From: JBCDJG01 sp038748065
GTDB taxonomy: Bacteria; Pseudomonadota; Gammaproteobacteria; Pseudomonadales; Halieaceae
Direction: 5' to 3'
Assembly (NCBI GenBank): GCA_038748065.1
Contig: JBCDJG010000003.1
Location: 1-64,000, forward strand
Length of the DNA: 64,000 nucleotides
Shown: positions 1 to 7,892 of the stretch, one piece after another
Position numbering within the stretch: the first letter of the stretch is position 1
How the letters are laid out: the number at the start of each line of letters is the position of its first letter
Position numbers and translations under genes: made by a program
Notes under the pieces: generated by a model
The model's input: the letters and a program-made list of their open reading frames with translations, nothing else
The model's database searches: none
What the model was told of the DNA's origin: nothing

Positions 1-145
1 CGTTAATAAGGATGCACGTGACCAGTACGAGATTCGTACGCACAAGCGTCTGTTGGATATCGTGGAGCCCACAGAAAAAACTGTGGACGCCCTGATGAAA
101 CTGGACCTGGCAGCAGGTGTAGAAGTACAGATTAGTCTTGGCTAA
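1..145 (+). CDS. rpsJ: 30S ribosomal protein S10 (3' end only)
   Basis: Only the last 47 codons are present; the reading frame enters from the left edge, with the first whole codon at base 2. The tail contains DQYEIRTHKRLLDIVEPT and ends in VQISLG, the conserved end of S10, a 30S head protein that also serves as NusE in transcription antitermination. It opens the ribosomal block here. L3 follows after a 128-base gap, the longest intergenic space before secY, which holds a hairpin. Confidence 0.97.
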   Translation, partial: VNKDARDQYEIRTHKRLLDIVEPTEKTVDALMKLDLAAGVEVQISLG

Positions 146-200
146 CGACAATTCGTAGCAAGACCTGCCCGGCGTTGTAAAAGATACCGGGTGTGTAACG

Positions 201-228
201 CCCCTTTGATGCTGTATGCGCAAAGGGG
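201..228 (+). promoter_or_regulatory. hairpin in the rpsJ-rplC intergenic leader
   Basis: CCCCTTTG at 201-208 pairs perfectly with CAAAGGGG at 221-228 around a 12-base loop. There is no T-run behind it, so it is not a classical terminator. It sits 45 bases before the rplC start inside the S10 gene block, where it could tune L3 translation or mark an RNA processing site. The role is inferred. Confidence 0.4.
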
Positions 229-273
229 AGGCCATAGAGGGTTTTCAGCCCCGTACACTGAGAGGTTAGCAAC

Positions 274-909
274 ATGGCTATTGGCTTAGTCGGCCGTAAG
301 TCCGGTATGACGCGTGTTTTTACCGACGACGGCGCATCCATCCCAGTAACCGTAGTGGAGGTTTCTCCAAACCGCGTTACTCAGATCAAAGAGCTCGAAA
401 CTGATGGTTATCGGGCGATTCAGGTCACGGCGGGCAACCGCAAGGCCTCAAGAGTGAGTAAATCAGCAGCGGGACACTTCGCGAAAGCGGGCGTCGAGGC
501 TGGCACCGGTTTATGGGAATTCCGTCTGGAAGACGCCGATGAGGCGCCCGAGGTTGGCGCTGAACTGACCGTGGAGCGTTTTGAGGCGGGGCAGATGGTC
601 GATGTAGCGGGTAAATCCAAGGGCAAGGGTTTCCAGGGTGGCGTGAAGCGCTGGAACTTCTCTATGCAGGATGCCACGCACGGTAACTCGATTTCCCACC
701 GTGCCCCGGGCTCTATCGGGCAGTGCCAAACGCCCGGTCGGGTATTCAAGGGCAAGAAGATGGCCGGCCACATGGGTGCAGAGAATGTCACTACCCAGGG
801 CCTCGAGGTTGTACGCGTCGATGCTGAGCGCAACTTGCTGCTCATCAAGGGTGCCGTGCCCGGCGCTCCCGGCGGCGACGTGATCGTTCGCCCGACCATC
901 AAGGCATAA
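274..909 (+). CDS. rplC: 50S ribosomal protein L3
   Basis: A 211-residue L3, close to the E. coli length of 209. It is one of the first proteins to bind 23S rRNA and reaches the peptidyl transferase centre with a long loop. The start MAIGLVGRKSGMTRVF and the loop GSIGQCQTPGRVFKGKKMAG are diagnostic; the latter holds the Gln that PrmB methylates in E. coli, here with Cys in place of the usual Asn just before it. An AGAGG-like site precedes the ATG. L4 follows after 17 bases, in operon order. Confidence 0.99.
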   Translation: MAIGLVGRKSGMTRVFTDDGASIPVTVVEVSPNRVTQIKELETDGYRAIQVTAGNRKASRVSKSAAGHFAKAGVEAGTGLWEFRLEDADEAPEVGAELTVERFEAGQMVDVAGKSKGKGFQGGVKRWNFSMQDATHGNSISHRAPGSIGQCQTPGRVFKGKKMAGHMGAENVTTQGLEVVRVDAERNLLLIKGAVPGAPGGDVIVRPTIKA

Positions 910-926
910 GGTAAGAGGGCCCTAAC

Positions 927-1544
927 GTGGAACTGAATGTAGTGAAGCCGGGTGACTCTGAAGCAGGAACCGTATCTGTTTCTGACGTTACCTTTGCTCG
1001 AGAGTACAACGAAGACCTGGTGCATCAGGTTGTGACTGCCTACATGGCAGGCGCTCGCCAAGGTACGCGCGCCCAGAAGAATAGGGCTGCAGTATCCGGC
1101 GGGGGCAAGAAGCCCTGGCGCCAGAAGGGCACCGGCCGCGCGCGGGCGGGAACGATCCGTTCCCCCATTTGGCGGGCTGGCGGCGTGACCTTTGCGGCCC
1201 AGCCGCAGGATCACTCGCAGAAGGTGAACCGCAAGATGTATCGCGCCGCGCTGCGCTCCATTCTGTCTGAACTGGCTCGCCAGGACCGACTGATGGTCGT
1301 CGACAGCGTCGACGTGGAGGCGCCGAAGACCAAACTGCTGGCGCAGCAGCTTAATGAATACGGCGTCGATAACGTGCTGATTGTATCGACCGAGGTCGGA
1401 GAGAACCTGTACCTCGCTGCGCGCAACCTGCACAAGGTGGATGTGCGCGATGTTGACGGCGTCGACCCGGTGAGCCTGATCGGCTATGAGAAGGTGATGA
1501 TCACCGTTGACGCTGTAAAGAAGTTTGAGGAGATGCTGGGATGA
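927..1544 (+). CDS. rplD: 50S ribosomal protein L4
   Basis: A 205-residue L4 starting at GTG. The extended tentacle that reaches into the exit tunnel is visible around residues 45-95 (KKPWRQKGTGRARAGTIRSP), followed by the Rossmann-like globular half. In E. coli L4 also represses its own operon; no evidence for or against that is visible because the operon leader lies outside the window. The stop overlaps the rplW start by four bases, so translation of L23 is probably coupled. Confidence 0.99.
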   Translation: MELNVVKPGDSEAGTVSVSDVTFAREYNEDLVHQVVTAYMAGARQGTRAQKNRAAVSGGGKKPWRQKGTGRARAGTIRSPIWRAGGVTFAAQPQDHSQKVNRKMYRAALRSILSELARQDRLMVVDSVDVEAPKTKLLAQQLNEYGVDNVLIVSTEVGENLYLAARNLHKVDVRDVDGVDPVSLIGYEKVMITVDAVKKFEEMLG

Positions 1545-1837
1545 ATCAGGAGCGAGTTTTCCAAGTATTGGCGGGCCCGCACGTGTCTGAAAAGGCTGCC
1601 ATCGCCGCTGACACCAGTAATCAGTACGTGTTCAAGGTGGCGGTTGACGCAACCAAGAGCGAAATCAAAAAATCCGTAGAGCAGTTGTTCAAGGTGAAGG
1701 TTGAAAATGTAACCACCCTGAAAGTGAAGGGCAAGGTCAAACGCAACCGCTTTGGTTACAGCACAAAGCCGACCTGGAAGAAGGCGTACGTGCGACTGGA
1801 GCAGGGTCAAGATATTGACTTTGCCAGCGCCGAGTAA
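1541..1837 (+). CDS. rplW: 50S ribosomal protein L23
   Basis: A 98-residue L23, the exit-tunnel rim protein that docks trigger factor and SRP. The opening ERVFQVLAGPHVSEKAAIA and the central FKVAVDATKSEIKKSVEQLF are typical, and the basic loop KGKVKRNRFGYSTKPTWKKA contacts rRNA. The ATG overlaps the rplD stop (ATGA). L2 begins 14 bases downstream behind an AAGGAG site. Confidence 0.99.
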   Translation: MNQERVFQVLAGPHVSEKAAIAADTSNQYVFKVAVDATKSEIKKSVEQLFKVKVENVTTLKVKGKVKRNRFGYSTKPTWKKAYVRLEQGQDIDFASAE

Positions 1838-1851
1838 GGAGTAGGTTTTCC

Positions 1852-2679
1852 ATGCCAGTTTCAAAGAGCAAGCCCACATCCCCCGGTCGTCGTCACGTTG
1901 TACGCGTCGTCAACCAGGATCTGCACAAGGGCGCACCGCACAAGCCGCTGTTGGAGAAGCAGTCCAGGAACGGCGGGCGTAACAACAACGGCCGCATCAC
2001 CACTCGCCATATCGGTGGCGGCCACAAGCAGCATTACCGCATTGTCGACTTCAAGCGCACCAAGGACGGCATTCCAGCCAAGGTAGAGCGCCTCGAATAC
2101 GATCCTAACCGCACCGCGCACATTGCGCTGTTGCTATTCGCCGACGGCGAACGTCGCTACATCATTGCGCCCAAAGGGGTCGAGGCTGGCGACATGCTGC
2201 AGAGCGGTTCCGCTGCCCCAATCAAAGTAGGAAACTGTTTGCCGCTGCGCAACATCCCGGTCGGTAGCGTGGTTCACGCGATTGAGCTGAAGCCCGGCAA
2301 GGGCGCGCAACTGGCTCGTTCGGCTGGTGCATCGGTGCAGCTGGTAGCTCGCGAAGGCCAATATGCAACCTTGCGCTTGCGCTCTGGTGAAATGCGGAAG
2401 GTGTTGGCGGATTGTCGCGCTACCCTGGGCGAGGTCTCCAATGCTGAGCATAGCCTGCGCAAGCTGGGTAAGGCTGGTGCAGCGCGCTGGCGCGGCGTAC
2501 GCCCGACAGTTCGCGGGGTTGCCATGAACCCGGTCGATCACCCGCATGGCGGTGGTGAGGGACGTACCTCCGGTGGCCGTCATCCGGTCAGCCCCTGGGG
2601 TACCCCGACCAAGGGCTACAAGACCCGCAAGAACAAGCGAACCGACAAGCTTATCGTTCGTCGTCGCGGTAAGAAGTAG
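1852..2679 (+). CDS. rplB: 50S ribosomal protein L2
   Basis: A 275-residue L2 (E. coli 273), the protein needed for subunit joining and for the peptidyl transferase centre. The RNA-binding N-terminal part carries GGGHKQHYRIVDFKR. The C-terminal part carries MNPVDHPHGGGEGRTSGG with the conserved functional His, and a basic tail ending RRRGKK. The length is normal and nothing is disrupted. rpsS follows after 35 bases. Confidence 0.99.
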   Translation: MPVSKSKPTSPGRRHVVRVVNQDLHKGAPHKPLLEKQSRNGGRNNNGRITTRHIGGGHKQHYRIVDFKRTKDGIPAKVERLEYDPNRTAHIALLLFADGERRYIIAPKGVEAGDMLQSGSAAPIKVGNCLPLRNIPVGSVVHAIELKPGKGAQLARSAGASVQLVAREGQYATLRLRSGEMRKVLADCRATLGEVSNAEHSLRKLGKAGAARWRGVRPTVRGVAMNPVDHPHGGGEGRTSGGRHPVSPWGTPTKGYKTRKNKRTDKLIVRRRGKK

Positions 2680-2714
2680 CGGTTGTCGCTAAAGAGACAT
2701 AGAGGATATTCACT

Positions 2715-2990
2715 GTGCCACGTTCATTGAAGAAAGGCCCCTTTATCGACCTTCACCTGATGAAGAAGGTAGAGGCGGCCGTCGAGAGCAACGACCGTCG
2801 CCCGATCAAGACCTGGTCGCGTCGTTCTATGGTGTCGCCGGACATGGTGGGCCTGACCATCGCCGTGCATAACGGTCGCCAACATGTGCCCGTCCTGATC
2901 AACGAAGACATGGTCGGCCACAAACTGGGCGAGTTCGCGGTAACGCGTACTTTCCGCGGGCATGTTGTTGATAAGAAAGCGAAGCGTTAA
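2715..2990 (+). CDS. rpsS: 30S ribosomal protein S19
   Basis: A 91-residue S19 starting at GTG (PRSLKKGPFIDLHLMKK). It sits in the 30S head with S13 and contacts A-site tRNA. The core TWSRRSMVSPDMVGLTIAVH and the C-terminal GEFAVTRTFRGH are both typical. It lies in the normal slot between L2 and L22. Confidence 0.99.
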   Translation: MPRSLKKGPFIDLHLMKKVEAAVESNDRRPIKTWSRRSMVSPDMVGLTIAVHNGRQHVPVLINEDMVGHKLGEFAVTRTFRGHVVDKKAKR

Positions 2991-3016
2991 GCGCGTCGGG
3001 CTCTGAGGAAGAAGAG

Positions 3017-3361
3017 ATGGAAGTTGCAGCAAAGTTGAAAGGGGCGCGAATCTCAGCCCAGAAGGCCCGCCTGGTAGCAGACCAGGTCCGCGGCCTGCCC
3101 GTTGAGCAGGCGCTCAATGTGCTCGAGTTCAGCAACAAAAAAGCGGCACACATTGTGAAGAAGGTACTCGATTCTGCGATCGCCAATGCTGAGAACAATG
3201 AAGGCGCTGACGTGGATGAGCTGAAGGTTTCAAGCATCTTCGTTGACGAGGGGATGACGATGAAACGCATTCGTCCTCGCGCAAAGGGCCGCGCTGATCG
3301 CATCCTGAAGCGATCTTGCCATATCACTGTCAAAGTCGCTGACGACGAAGACGAAGACTAA
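3017..3361 (+). CDS. rplV: 50S ribosomal protein L22 with acidic tail
   Basis: A 114-residue L22 (E. coli 110), a tunnel-wall protein whose beta-hairpin forms the constriction with L4. The helix KGARISAQKARLVADQVRG and the hairpin region GMTMKRIRPRAKGRADRILK are conserved. The protein ends in the acidic run ADDEDED, unusual for a basic rRNA-binding protein; L17 in this window ends in a similar acidic run. The start is the ATG behind GAAGAAGAG. Confidence 0.98.
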   Translation: MEVAAKLKGARISAQKARLVADQVRGLPVEQALNVLEFSNKKAAHIVKKVLDSAIANAENNEGADVDELKVSSIFVDEGMTMKRIRPRAKGRADRILKRSCHITVKVADDEDED

Positions 3362-3379
3362 GGGTTAGGAGAAAGCCAC

Positions 3380-4051
3380 ATGGGTCAGAAAGTACATCCG
3401 GTCGGTATCCGTCTTGGAATCGTCAAAGATCACAATTCGATCTGGTATGCGGACAGCAAGAACTACTCCAAGCAGCTCATCACCGACCTGGAGGTTCGCA
3501 GCTTTATCGAGAAAGAGCTGGACCATGCGTCAGTAAGTCGCGTCGTCATTGAGCGCCCTGCGCAGACTGCACGCATTACGATTCATACGGCTCGCCCCGG
3601 TATTGTTATCGGCAAAAAGGGCGAAGACGTGGACAAGCTCCGCAAAGTTCTCGCTGTTCGTATGGGTGTGCCTGTGCACATCAATATCGAGGAAATCCGC
3701 AAGCCGGATCTCGATGCTCGTCTGGTTGCCCAGAATGTGGCACAGCAGTTGGAGCGGCGCGTTATGTTCCGCCGCGCCATGAAGCGCGTTGTGCAAAACG
3801 CCATGCGCCAGGGCGCAGAGGGCATCAAGGTGCAGGTTAGCGGTCGTCTGGGGGGCGCTGAGATCGCCCGAACCGAGTGGTACCGCGAGGGTCGAGTGCC
3901 TCTGCACACGCTGCGTGCCGACATTGATTACGCCACCTACGAGGCGTCGACGACCTACGGCATCCTCGGTGTGAAAGTTTGGATTTTCAAAGGCGAGGTC
4001 ATCGGTGCTGACGAGCAGCCCGAGGGCGCCAAGAAAACAGCCAGTAGTTAA
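3380..4051 (+). CDS. rpsC: 30S ribosomal protein S3
   Basis: A 223-residue S3 (E. coli 233) that helps line the mRNA entry channel. The start MGQKVHPVGIRLGIV is diagnostic. The type II KH domain has its GxxG turn in IVIGKKGEDVDKLRK near residues 75-90, and the C-terminal domain has GRLGGAEIARTEWYREGRVP. The tail EQPEGAKKTASS is variable in the family. An AGGAG site precedes the ATG. Confidence 0.99.
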   Translation: MGQKVHPVGIRLGIVKDHNSIWYADSKNYSKQLITDLEVRSFIEKELDHASVSRVVIERPAQTARITIHTARPGIVIGKKGEDVDKLRKVLAVRMGVPVHINIEEIRKPDLDARLVAQNVAQQLERRVMFRRAMKRVVQNAMRQGAEGIKVQVSGRLGGAEIARTEWYREGRVPLHTLRADIDYATYEASTTYGILGVKVWIFKGEVIGADEQPEGAKKTASS

Positions 4052-4080
4052 GAGAAACAAGAGAATTAAGGGTTAAGCAG

Positions 4081-4494
4081 ATGCTTCAGCCAAAACGTAC
4101 AAAATTCCGTAAGACACAAAAGGGCCGCAACCGCGGCCTGGCTCAGCGCGGCAGCAAGGTCAGCTTCGGTGAGTATGGCCTAAAGGCCACCGGACGCGGC
4201 CGCATTACCGCTCGCCAGATAGAGGCGGCTCGTCGCGCCATGACCCGTCATATCAAGCGTGGCGGCAAGATTTGGATTCGTGTCTTTCCGGATAAGCCCA
4301 TCACGGGTAAGCCCCTGGAAGTTCGTCAGGGTAAAGGTAAGGGTAACGTTGAGTATTGGGTAGCCCAGGTACAGCCCGGCAAGGTTTTGTATGAAGTCCA
4401 GGGTGTATCTGAAGAGCTCGCTCGCGAAGCCTTTGAGCTGGCAGCGGCCAAAATCCCCGTTGCCACAACATTTGTGAAACGGTCGGTGATGTGA
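4081..4494 (+). CDS. rplP: 50S ribosomal protein L16
   Basis: A 137-residue L16 (E. coli 136), which helps position tRNA near the A site. The N-terminal MLQPKRTKFRKTQKGRNRG and the middle WIRVFPDKPITGKPLEVRQG are typical. The region around VRQGKGKGNVEYWVAQVQPG matches the loop that is beta-hydroxylated on Arg in E. coli. The stop overlaps the rpmC start. Confidence 0.99.
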   Translation: MLQPKRTKFRKTQKGRNRGLAQRGSKVSFGEYGLKATGRGRITARQIEAARRAMTRHIKRGGKIWIRVFPDKPITGKPLEVRQGKGKGNVEYWVAQVQPGKVLYEVQGVSEELAREAFELAAAKIPVATTFVKRSVM

Positions 4495-4685
4495 TGAAAG
4501 CGAGTGAATTGCGGGACAAGTCTGACGAGGACTTGAACAAGCAGCTGCTCACCCTTCGTGAGGAGCAGTTCAAGCTGAGAATGCAGAAGGCCACTGGGCA
4601 ATTGGGTCAGACGCACCTGTTGAAGCAGAACCAACGCGACATCGCGCGCGTCAAGACCGTACTGAACGAGAAGGCAGGTAACTGA
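4494..4685 (+). CDS. rpmC: 50S ribosomal protein L29
   Basis: A 63-residue two-helix protein, the exact E. coli length, next to L23 at the tunnel exit. The sequence MKASELRDKSDEDLNKQLL and the second helix TGQLGQTHLLKQNQRDIARV are typical. I chose the ATG at 4494, which shares its A with the rplP stop, over a GTG one codon earlier. rpsQ follows after two bases. Confidence 0.97.
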   Translation: MKASELRDKSDEDLNKQLLTLREEQFKLRMQKATGQLGQTHLLKQNQRDIARVKTVLNEKAGN

Positions 4686-4687
4686 CC

Positions 4688-4951
4688 ATGGCTGCAGAGA
4701 AGAGCAACCGGACTGCAACCGGCAGGGTTGTCAGCAACAAGATGGATAAGACCATCACCGTACTCGTAGAGCGTCGGGTCAAACATCCGGTTTACGGCAA
4801 GTACATAACGCGGTCGTCCAAGATTCACGCGCACGACGAAAGCAATGAATGCGGCATCGGTGACACCGTGACCGTGATCGAAACCCGCCCGATTTCCAAG
4901 AGCAAGACCTGGAAACTGGTTGAAGTTGTGGAGAGTGCGGTCCAGGTTTAA
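4688..4951 (+). CDS. rpsQ: 30S ribosomal protein S17
   Basis: An 87-residue OB-fold protein of the 30S body. Conserved signatures are GRVVSNKMDKTITVLVERR in strand 1-2, HPVYGKYITRSSKIHAHDE, and GDTVTVIETRPISKSKTWKL near the end. It lies two bases behind rpmC, so it is almost certainly translated from the same message. Confidence 0.99.
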   Translation: MAAEKSNRTATGRVVSNKMDKTITVLVERRVKHPVYGKYITRSSKIHAHDESNECGIGDTVTVIETRPISKSKTWKLVEVVESAVQV

Positions 4952-4974
4952 TCCGCCGCTGTTGGGAGTAGAAG

Positions 4975-5343
4975 ATGATTCAGACACAGTCATATTTGGA
5001 AGTCGCGGATAACAGCGGTGCCCGCCGTGTCATGTGTATCAAGGTGCTCGGCGGATCAAAGCGTCGCTACGCGCGCGTGGGCGATCTGATTAAGGTCACG
5101 GTGAAAGAGGCAATTCCCCGAGGCAAGGTCAAGAAGGGCCAGGTGATGACTGCCGTCGTAGTGCGCACTAAGAAAGGCGTCCGTCGCGCAGACGGTTCGC
5201 TGATCAAGTTTGACGACAATGCAGCGGTACTCCTGAACAATCAGGAAGCGCCTATCGGCACGCGGATTTTTGGCCCGGTAACCCGTGAGCTGCGCGGCGA
5301 GAAGTTTATGAAGATAATTTCTCTGGCACCCGAAGTAATTTAG
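4975..5343 (+). CDS. rplN: 50S ribosomal protein L14
   Basis: A 122-residue L14 (E. coli 123) that forms an intersubunit bridge with 16S rRNA and is the docking site for the silencing factor RsfS. The opening MIQTQSYLEVADNSGARRVM and the central RGKVKKGQVMTAVVVRTKKG are diagnostic. A GGGAGTAG site precedes the ATG. It is the first gene of the segment that corresponds to the spc operon in E. coli; no promoter of its own is obvious in the 23-base gap. Confidence 0.99.
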   Translation: MIQTQSYLEVADNSGARRVMCIKVLGGSKRRYARVGDLIKVTVKEAIPRGKVKKGQVMTAVVVRTKKGVRRADGSLIKFDDNAAVLLNNQEAPIGTRIFGPVTRELRGEKFMKIISLAPEVI

Positions 5344-5363
5344 GGCCGAGGAGAGGACGAGAA

Positions 5364-5675
5364 ATGTTGAAGATCAAACGCGATGACGAAGTGATTGTCC
5401 TGGCCGGAAAAGATAAGGGCAAACGCGGCAAAGTTCGCAAGGTGCTGGCTGATAGCCGGCTCGTCGTGTCCGGCATCAATATGGTCAAGAAGCACACCAA
5501 GCCGAATCCGCAAGCGGGTGTAGCCGGTGGCATTGTCGAGAGAGAGGCGCCGATACAGGTGTCCAACGTGGCGATTTTCAATCCGGAGACCGGGAAAGCC
5601 GATCGCGTTGGCTTCAAAGTCGAAGGTGACAGCAAGGTTCGTATCTTTAAATCCAGCGGCGAAGCGATCAGCTAA
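5364..5675 (+). CDS. rplX: 50S ribosomal protein L24
   Basis: A 103-residue assembly-initiator protein of the large subunit. The KOW motif is at residues 5-30 (DDEVIVLAGKDKGKRGKVRK), followed by GINMVKKHTKPNPQAGVAGG and ERE-like EREAPIQVSNVAIFNP. The length and start match the family (E. coli 104). rplE follows after 26 bases. Confidence 0.99.
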   Translation: MLKIKRDDEVIVLAGKDKGKRGKVRKVLADSRLVVSGINMVKKHTKPNPQAGVAGGIVEREAPIQVSNVAIFNPETGKADRVGFKVEGDSKVRIFKSSGEAIS

Positions 5676-5701
5676 GCGGTCAGGGTTATCAGGTAATAGA
5701 C

Positions 5702-6241
5702 ATGGCAACGTTGAAAGAAAAGTACAAGAGCGAGCTCGCTCAGCAGCTGAAAGAAGAGCTGGGCCTCGAGAACGTGATGGAAGTTCCTCGCATCACAAAG
5801 ATCACCCTGAACATGGGGGTCGGCGAAGCGGTGGGCGACAAGAAGGTGCTGGAGAGCGCGCTGGCAGACATGGAAAAGATCGCCGGGCAGAAGCCCGTCG
5901 TGACCAAGGCTCGCAAATCGATCGCGGGCTTCAAGATTCGCGACAACTGGCCGATCGGTTGCAAGGTGACCCTGCGCTCGGACCGCATGTATGAATTCCT
6001 GGATCGCCTGATCAGCATCGCGATTCCGCGCATCCGCGACTTCCGCGGCATCAGTGCCCGGTCCTTTGACGGACGCGGCAATTTTGCCATGGGCGTAACT
6101 GAGCAGATCATCTTCCCGGAGATTGACTACGATCAGGTGGACGCCCTGCGCGGCATGGACATCACCATTACTACCACCGCCCGAACGGACGATGAGGGTC
6201 GCGCGTTACTGCGCGCCTTCAGCTTCCCGCTGAAAGGTTAG
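5702..6241 (+). CDS. rplE: 50S ribosomal protein L5
   Basis: A 179-residue L5, the exact E. coli length, a 5S rRNA-binding protein of the central protuberance that contacts S13 and P-site tRNA. Key segments are VPRITKITLNMGVGEA, KPVVTKARKSIAGFKIRDNW and the C-terminal GMDITITTTARTDDEGRALL. It sits in the standard spc order between L24 and S14. Confidence 0.99.
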   Translation: MATLKEKYKSELAQQLKEELGLENVMEVPRITKITLNMGVGEAVGDKKVLESALADMEKIAGQKPVVTKARKSIAGFKIRDNWPIGCKVTLRSDRMYEFLDRLISIAIPRIRDFRGISARSFDGRGNFAMGVTEQIIFPEIDYDQVDALRGMDITITTTARTDDEGRALLRAFSFPLKG

Positions 6242-6253
6242 GAGAAACGACCC

Positions 6254-6559
6254 ATGGCTAAAAAATCCATGATCGCACGTGAAAAGAAGCGCACGCGCAC
6301 TGTTGCCCGCTACGCCACCAAGCGCGCTGCGCTGAAGGCCGTATTAAAGGATGCCAGCGCTAGCGACGAACAGAAATGGGATGCACAGATTGCGCTGCAG
6401 AAGCTGCCACGCGATGCAAGCCCGGTGCGCCAGCAGCGCCGCTGTCAGGTGACGGGTCGTCCCCATGCGGTGTATCGCAAGTTTGGCCTGTGCCGTAACA
6501 AACTGCGTGAGGCCGCCATGCGCGGTGATGTGCCTGGCCTGGTTAAGTCCAGCTGGTAA
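6254..6559 (+). CDS. rpsN: 30S ribosomal protein S14, zinc-free type
   Basis: A 101-residue S14 of the long form. It lacks the two CxxC pairs of the zinc-binding short form; the corresponding region reads RRCQVTGRPHAVYRKFGLC. It sits in the 30S head near S3 and S10. The C-terminal GDVPGLVKSSW is the family end. By contrast L36 in this same cluster is the zinc-binding form. Confidence 0.98.
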   Translation: MAKKSMIAREKKRTRTVARYATKRAALKAVLKDASASDEQKWDAQIALQKLPRDASPVRQQRRCQVTGRPHAVYRKFGLCRNKLREAAMRGDVPGLVKSSW

Positions 6560-6574
6560 CGGAGAACTATTGAA

Positions 6575-6970
6575 ATGAGCATGCAAGATCCCTTGTCAGA
6601 TATGCTGACCCGTATCCGTAACGCACAGATGGCGGGCAAGGCTGGTGTAGAAATGCCCGGCTCCAAGCTAAAGGCCGCTGTTGCCAGCGTGCTGAAGGAT
6701 GAAGGCTATATCGCGGGCTTCAATGCCACTAACGATGGTGGCAAGCCGCGCCTGGCGATTGACCTCAAGTACTACAACGGCAAGCCGGTGATCGCCGAAC
6801 TGGATCGTTCCAGCCGCCCGGGGTTGCGGAACTACGCCGGCAAGGACGACCTGCCCTCGGTTCGCGGCGGCCTGGGCGTTGCCATCGTCTCCACCTCCAA
6901 GGGTGTGATGACGGACCGTGCCGCCCGCGCGGCCGGCGGCGGCGGCGAAGTGCTGTGCACCGTTTTCTAA
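6575..6970 (+). CDS. rpsH: 30S ribosomal protein S8
   Basis: A 131-residue S8 (E. coli 130), a primary binder of the 16S central domain. The N-terminal MSMQDPLSDMLTRIRNAQMA and the C-terminal VSTSKGVMTDRAARAAGGGG are diagnostic. In E. coli S8 represses the spc operon by binding mRNA near the L5 start; I could not identify an equivalent site with confidence. Confidence 0.99.
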   Translation: MSMQDPLSDMLTRIRNAQMAGKAGVEMPGSKLKAAVASVLKDEGYIAGFNATNDGGKPRLAIDLKYYNGKPVIAELDRSSRPGLRNYAGKDDLPSVRGGLGVAIVSTSKGVMTDRAARAAGGGGEVLCTVF

Positions 6971-6993
6971 ACCGATTTAACGAGCATTGAACA

Positions 6994-7521
6994 ATGTCTA
7001 GAGTCGCAAATAATCCGGTTTCGCTGCCAAGCGGCGTCGAGATCAAGCAGGAAGGCCGCTCTGTCACCGTTAAAGGTGGCAAGGGTACGCTTGAGCTGTC
7101 TTTGGTCGATGGCATCGAGGTGAACCAGGATGACAACGCCGTGACGATCAAGTACGAGAGCGATAGCGTGAAGGCCATGGCCGGCACCACGCGCGCGCTA
7201 CTTAACAACATGGTCAAGGGCGTCAGCGAAGGCTGGGAGAAAAAGCTGGTTCTTAATGGCGTCGGGTATCGCGCCAAGGCCTCCGGCAAGTCTGTCAACC
7301 TGACCCTGGGTCTGTCGCATCCGGTCGATTATCAGTTGCCCGAAGGCGTCGAGGCGGAAACGCCGTCGCAGACCGAGATAGTGGTCAAGGGCATCGATAA
7401 ACAGGCTGTCGGCCAGGCCGCTGCGGAAATTCGCAGCTTCCGCCCGCCTGAGCCTTACAAGGGTAAAGGGGTTCGTTACGCCGACGAGTACGTGCGTCGT
7501 AAAGAAGCCAAGAAGAAGTAG
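6994..7521 (+). CDS. rplF: 50S ribosomal protein L6
   Basis: A 175-residue L6 (E. coli 177) with two related alpha/beta domains, located at the base of the L7/L12 stalk. MSRVANNPVSLPSGVEIK opens the protein. The second domain ends with RSFRPPEPYKGKGVRYADEY, the signature of the family, followed by a lysine-rich tail. Confidence 0.99.
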   Translation: MSRVANNPVSLPSGVEIKQEGRSVTVKGGKGTLELSLVDGIEVNQDDNAVTIKYESDSVKAMAGTTRALLNNMVKGVSEGWEKKLVLNGVGYRAKASGKSVNLTLGLSHPVDYQLPEGVEAETPSQTEIVVKGIDKQAVGQAAAEIRSFRPPEPYKGKGVRYADEYVRRKEAKKK

Positions 7522-7531
7522 GTAAGCGATC

Positions 7532-7882
7532 ATGAGTGCAAAAAACGATTCAAGGCTGCGTCGCGCAAAGCGTGCTCGCGTTCGCATGCGTGGTCTGGGC
7601 GTAAACCGCCTGAGTGTGCACCGCACGCCGCGCCACATTTATGCCCAGGTCATTGCGCCGGAAGGCGACAAGGTCCTGGCAGCCGCCTCTACGCTGGACA
7701 AGGACCTGCGCTCTGGTAGCACTGGAAACGTTGGCGCCGCCGCGGCAGTGGGAAAGCTGGTCGCAGAGCGTGCCAAGGCCGCCGGCATCGAAAAAGTAGC
7801 TTTTGATCGCAGCGGCTATAAGTATCACGGCCGGGTCAAGGCGCTGGCCGACGCTGCGCGCGAGAACGGACTGGATTTCTAA
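7532..7882 (+). CDS. rplR: 50S ribosomal protein L18
   Basis: A 116-residue 5S rRNA-binding protein (E. coli 117). The basic N-terminal tail DSRLRRAKRARVRMRGL precedes the core RLSVHRTPRHIYAQVIAPEG. The end VAFDRSGYKYHGRVKALADA is highly typical. It lies 10 bases behind rplF and 10 bases before rpsE. Confidence 0.99.
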   Translation: MSAKNDSRLRRAKRARVRMRGLGVNRLSVHRTPRHIYAQVIAPEGDKVLAAASTLDKDLRSGSTGNVGAAAAVGKLVAERAKAAGIEKVAFDRSGYKYHGRVKALADAARENGLDF

Positions 7883-7892
7883 AGGTTAAGTT

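Noticed and set aside
420..1433. A 337-codon open frame on the minus strand over rplC-rplD
   Set aside because: It is fully antisense to two certain ribosomal genes, has a low-complexity Arg/Pro/Ser-rich composition and no ribosome site. It is a shadow frame of GC-rich coding DNA.
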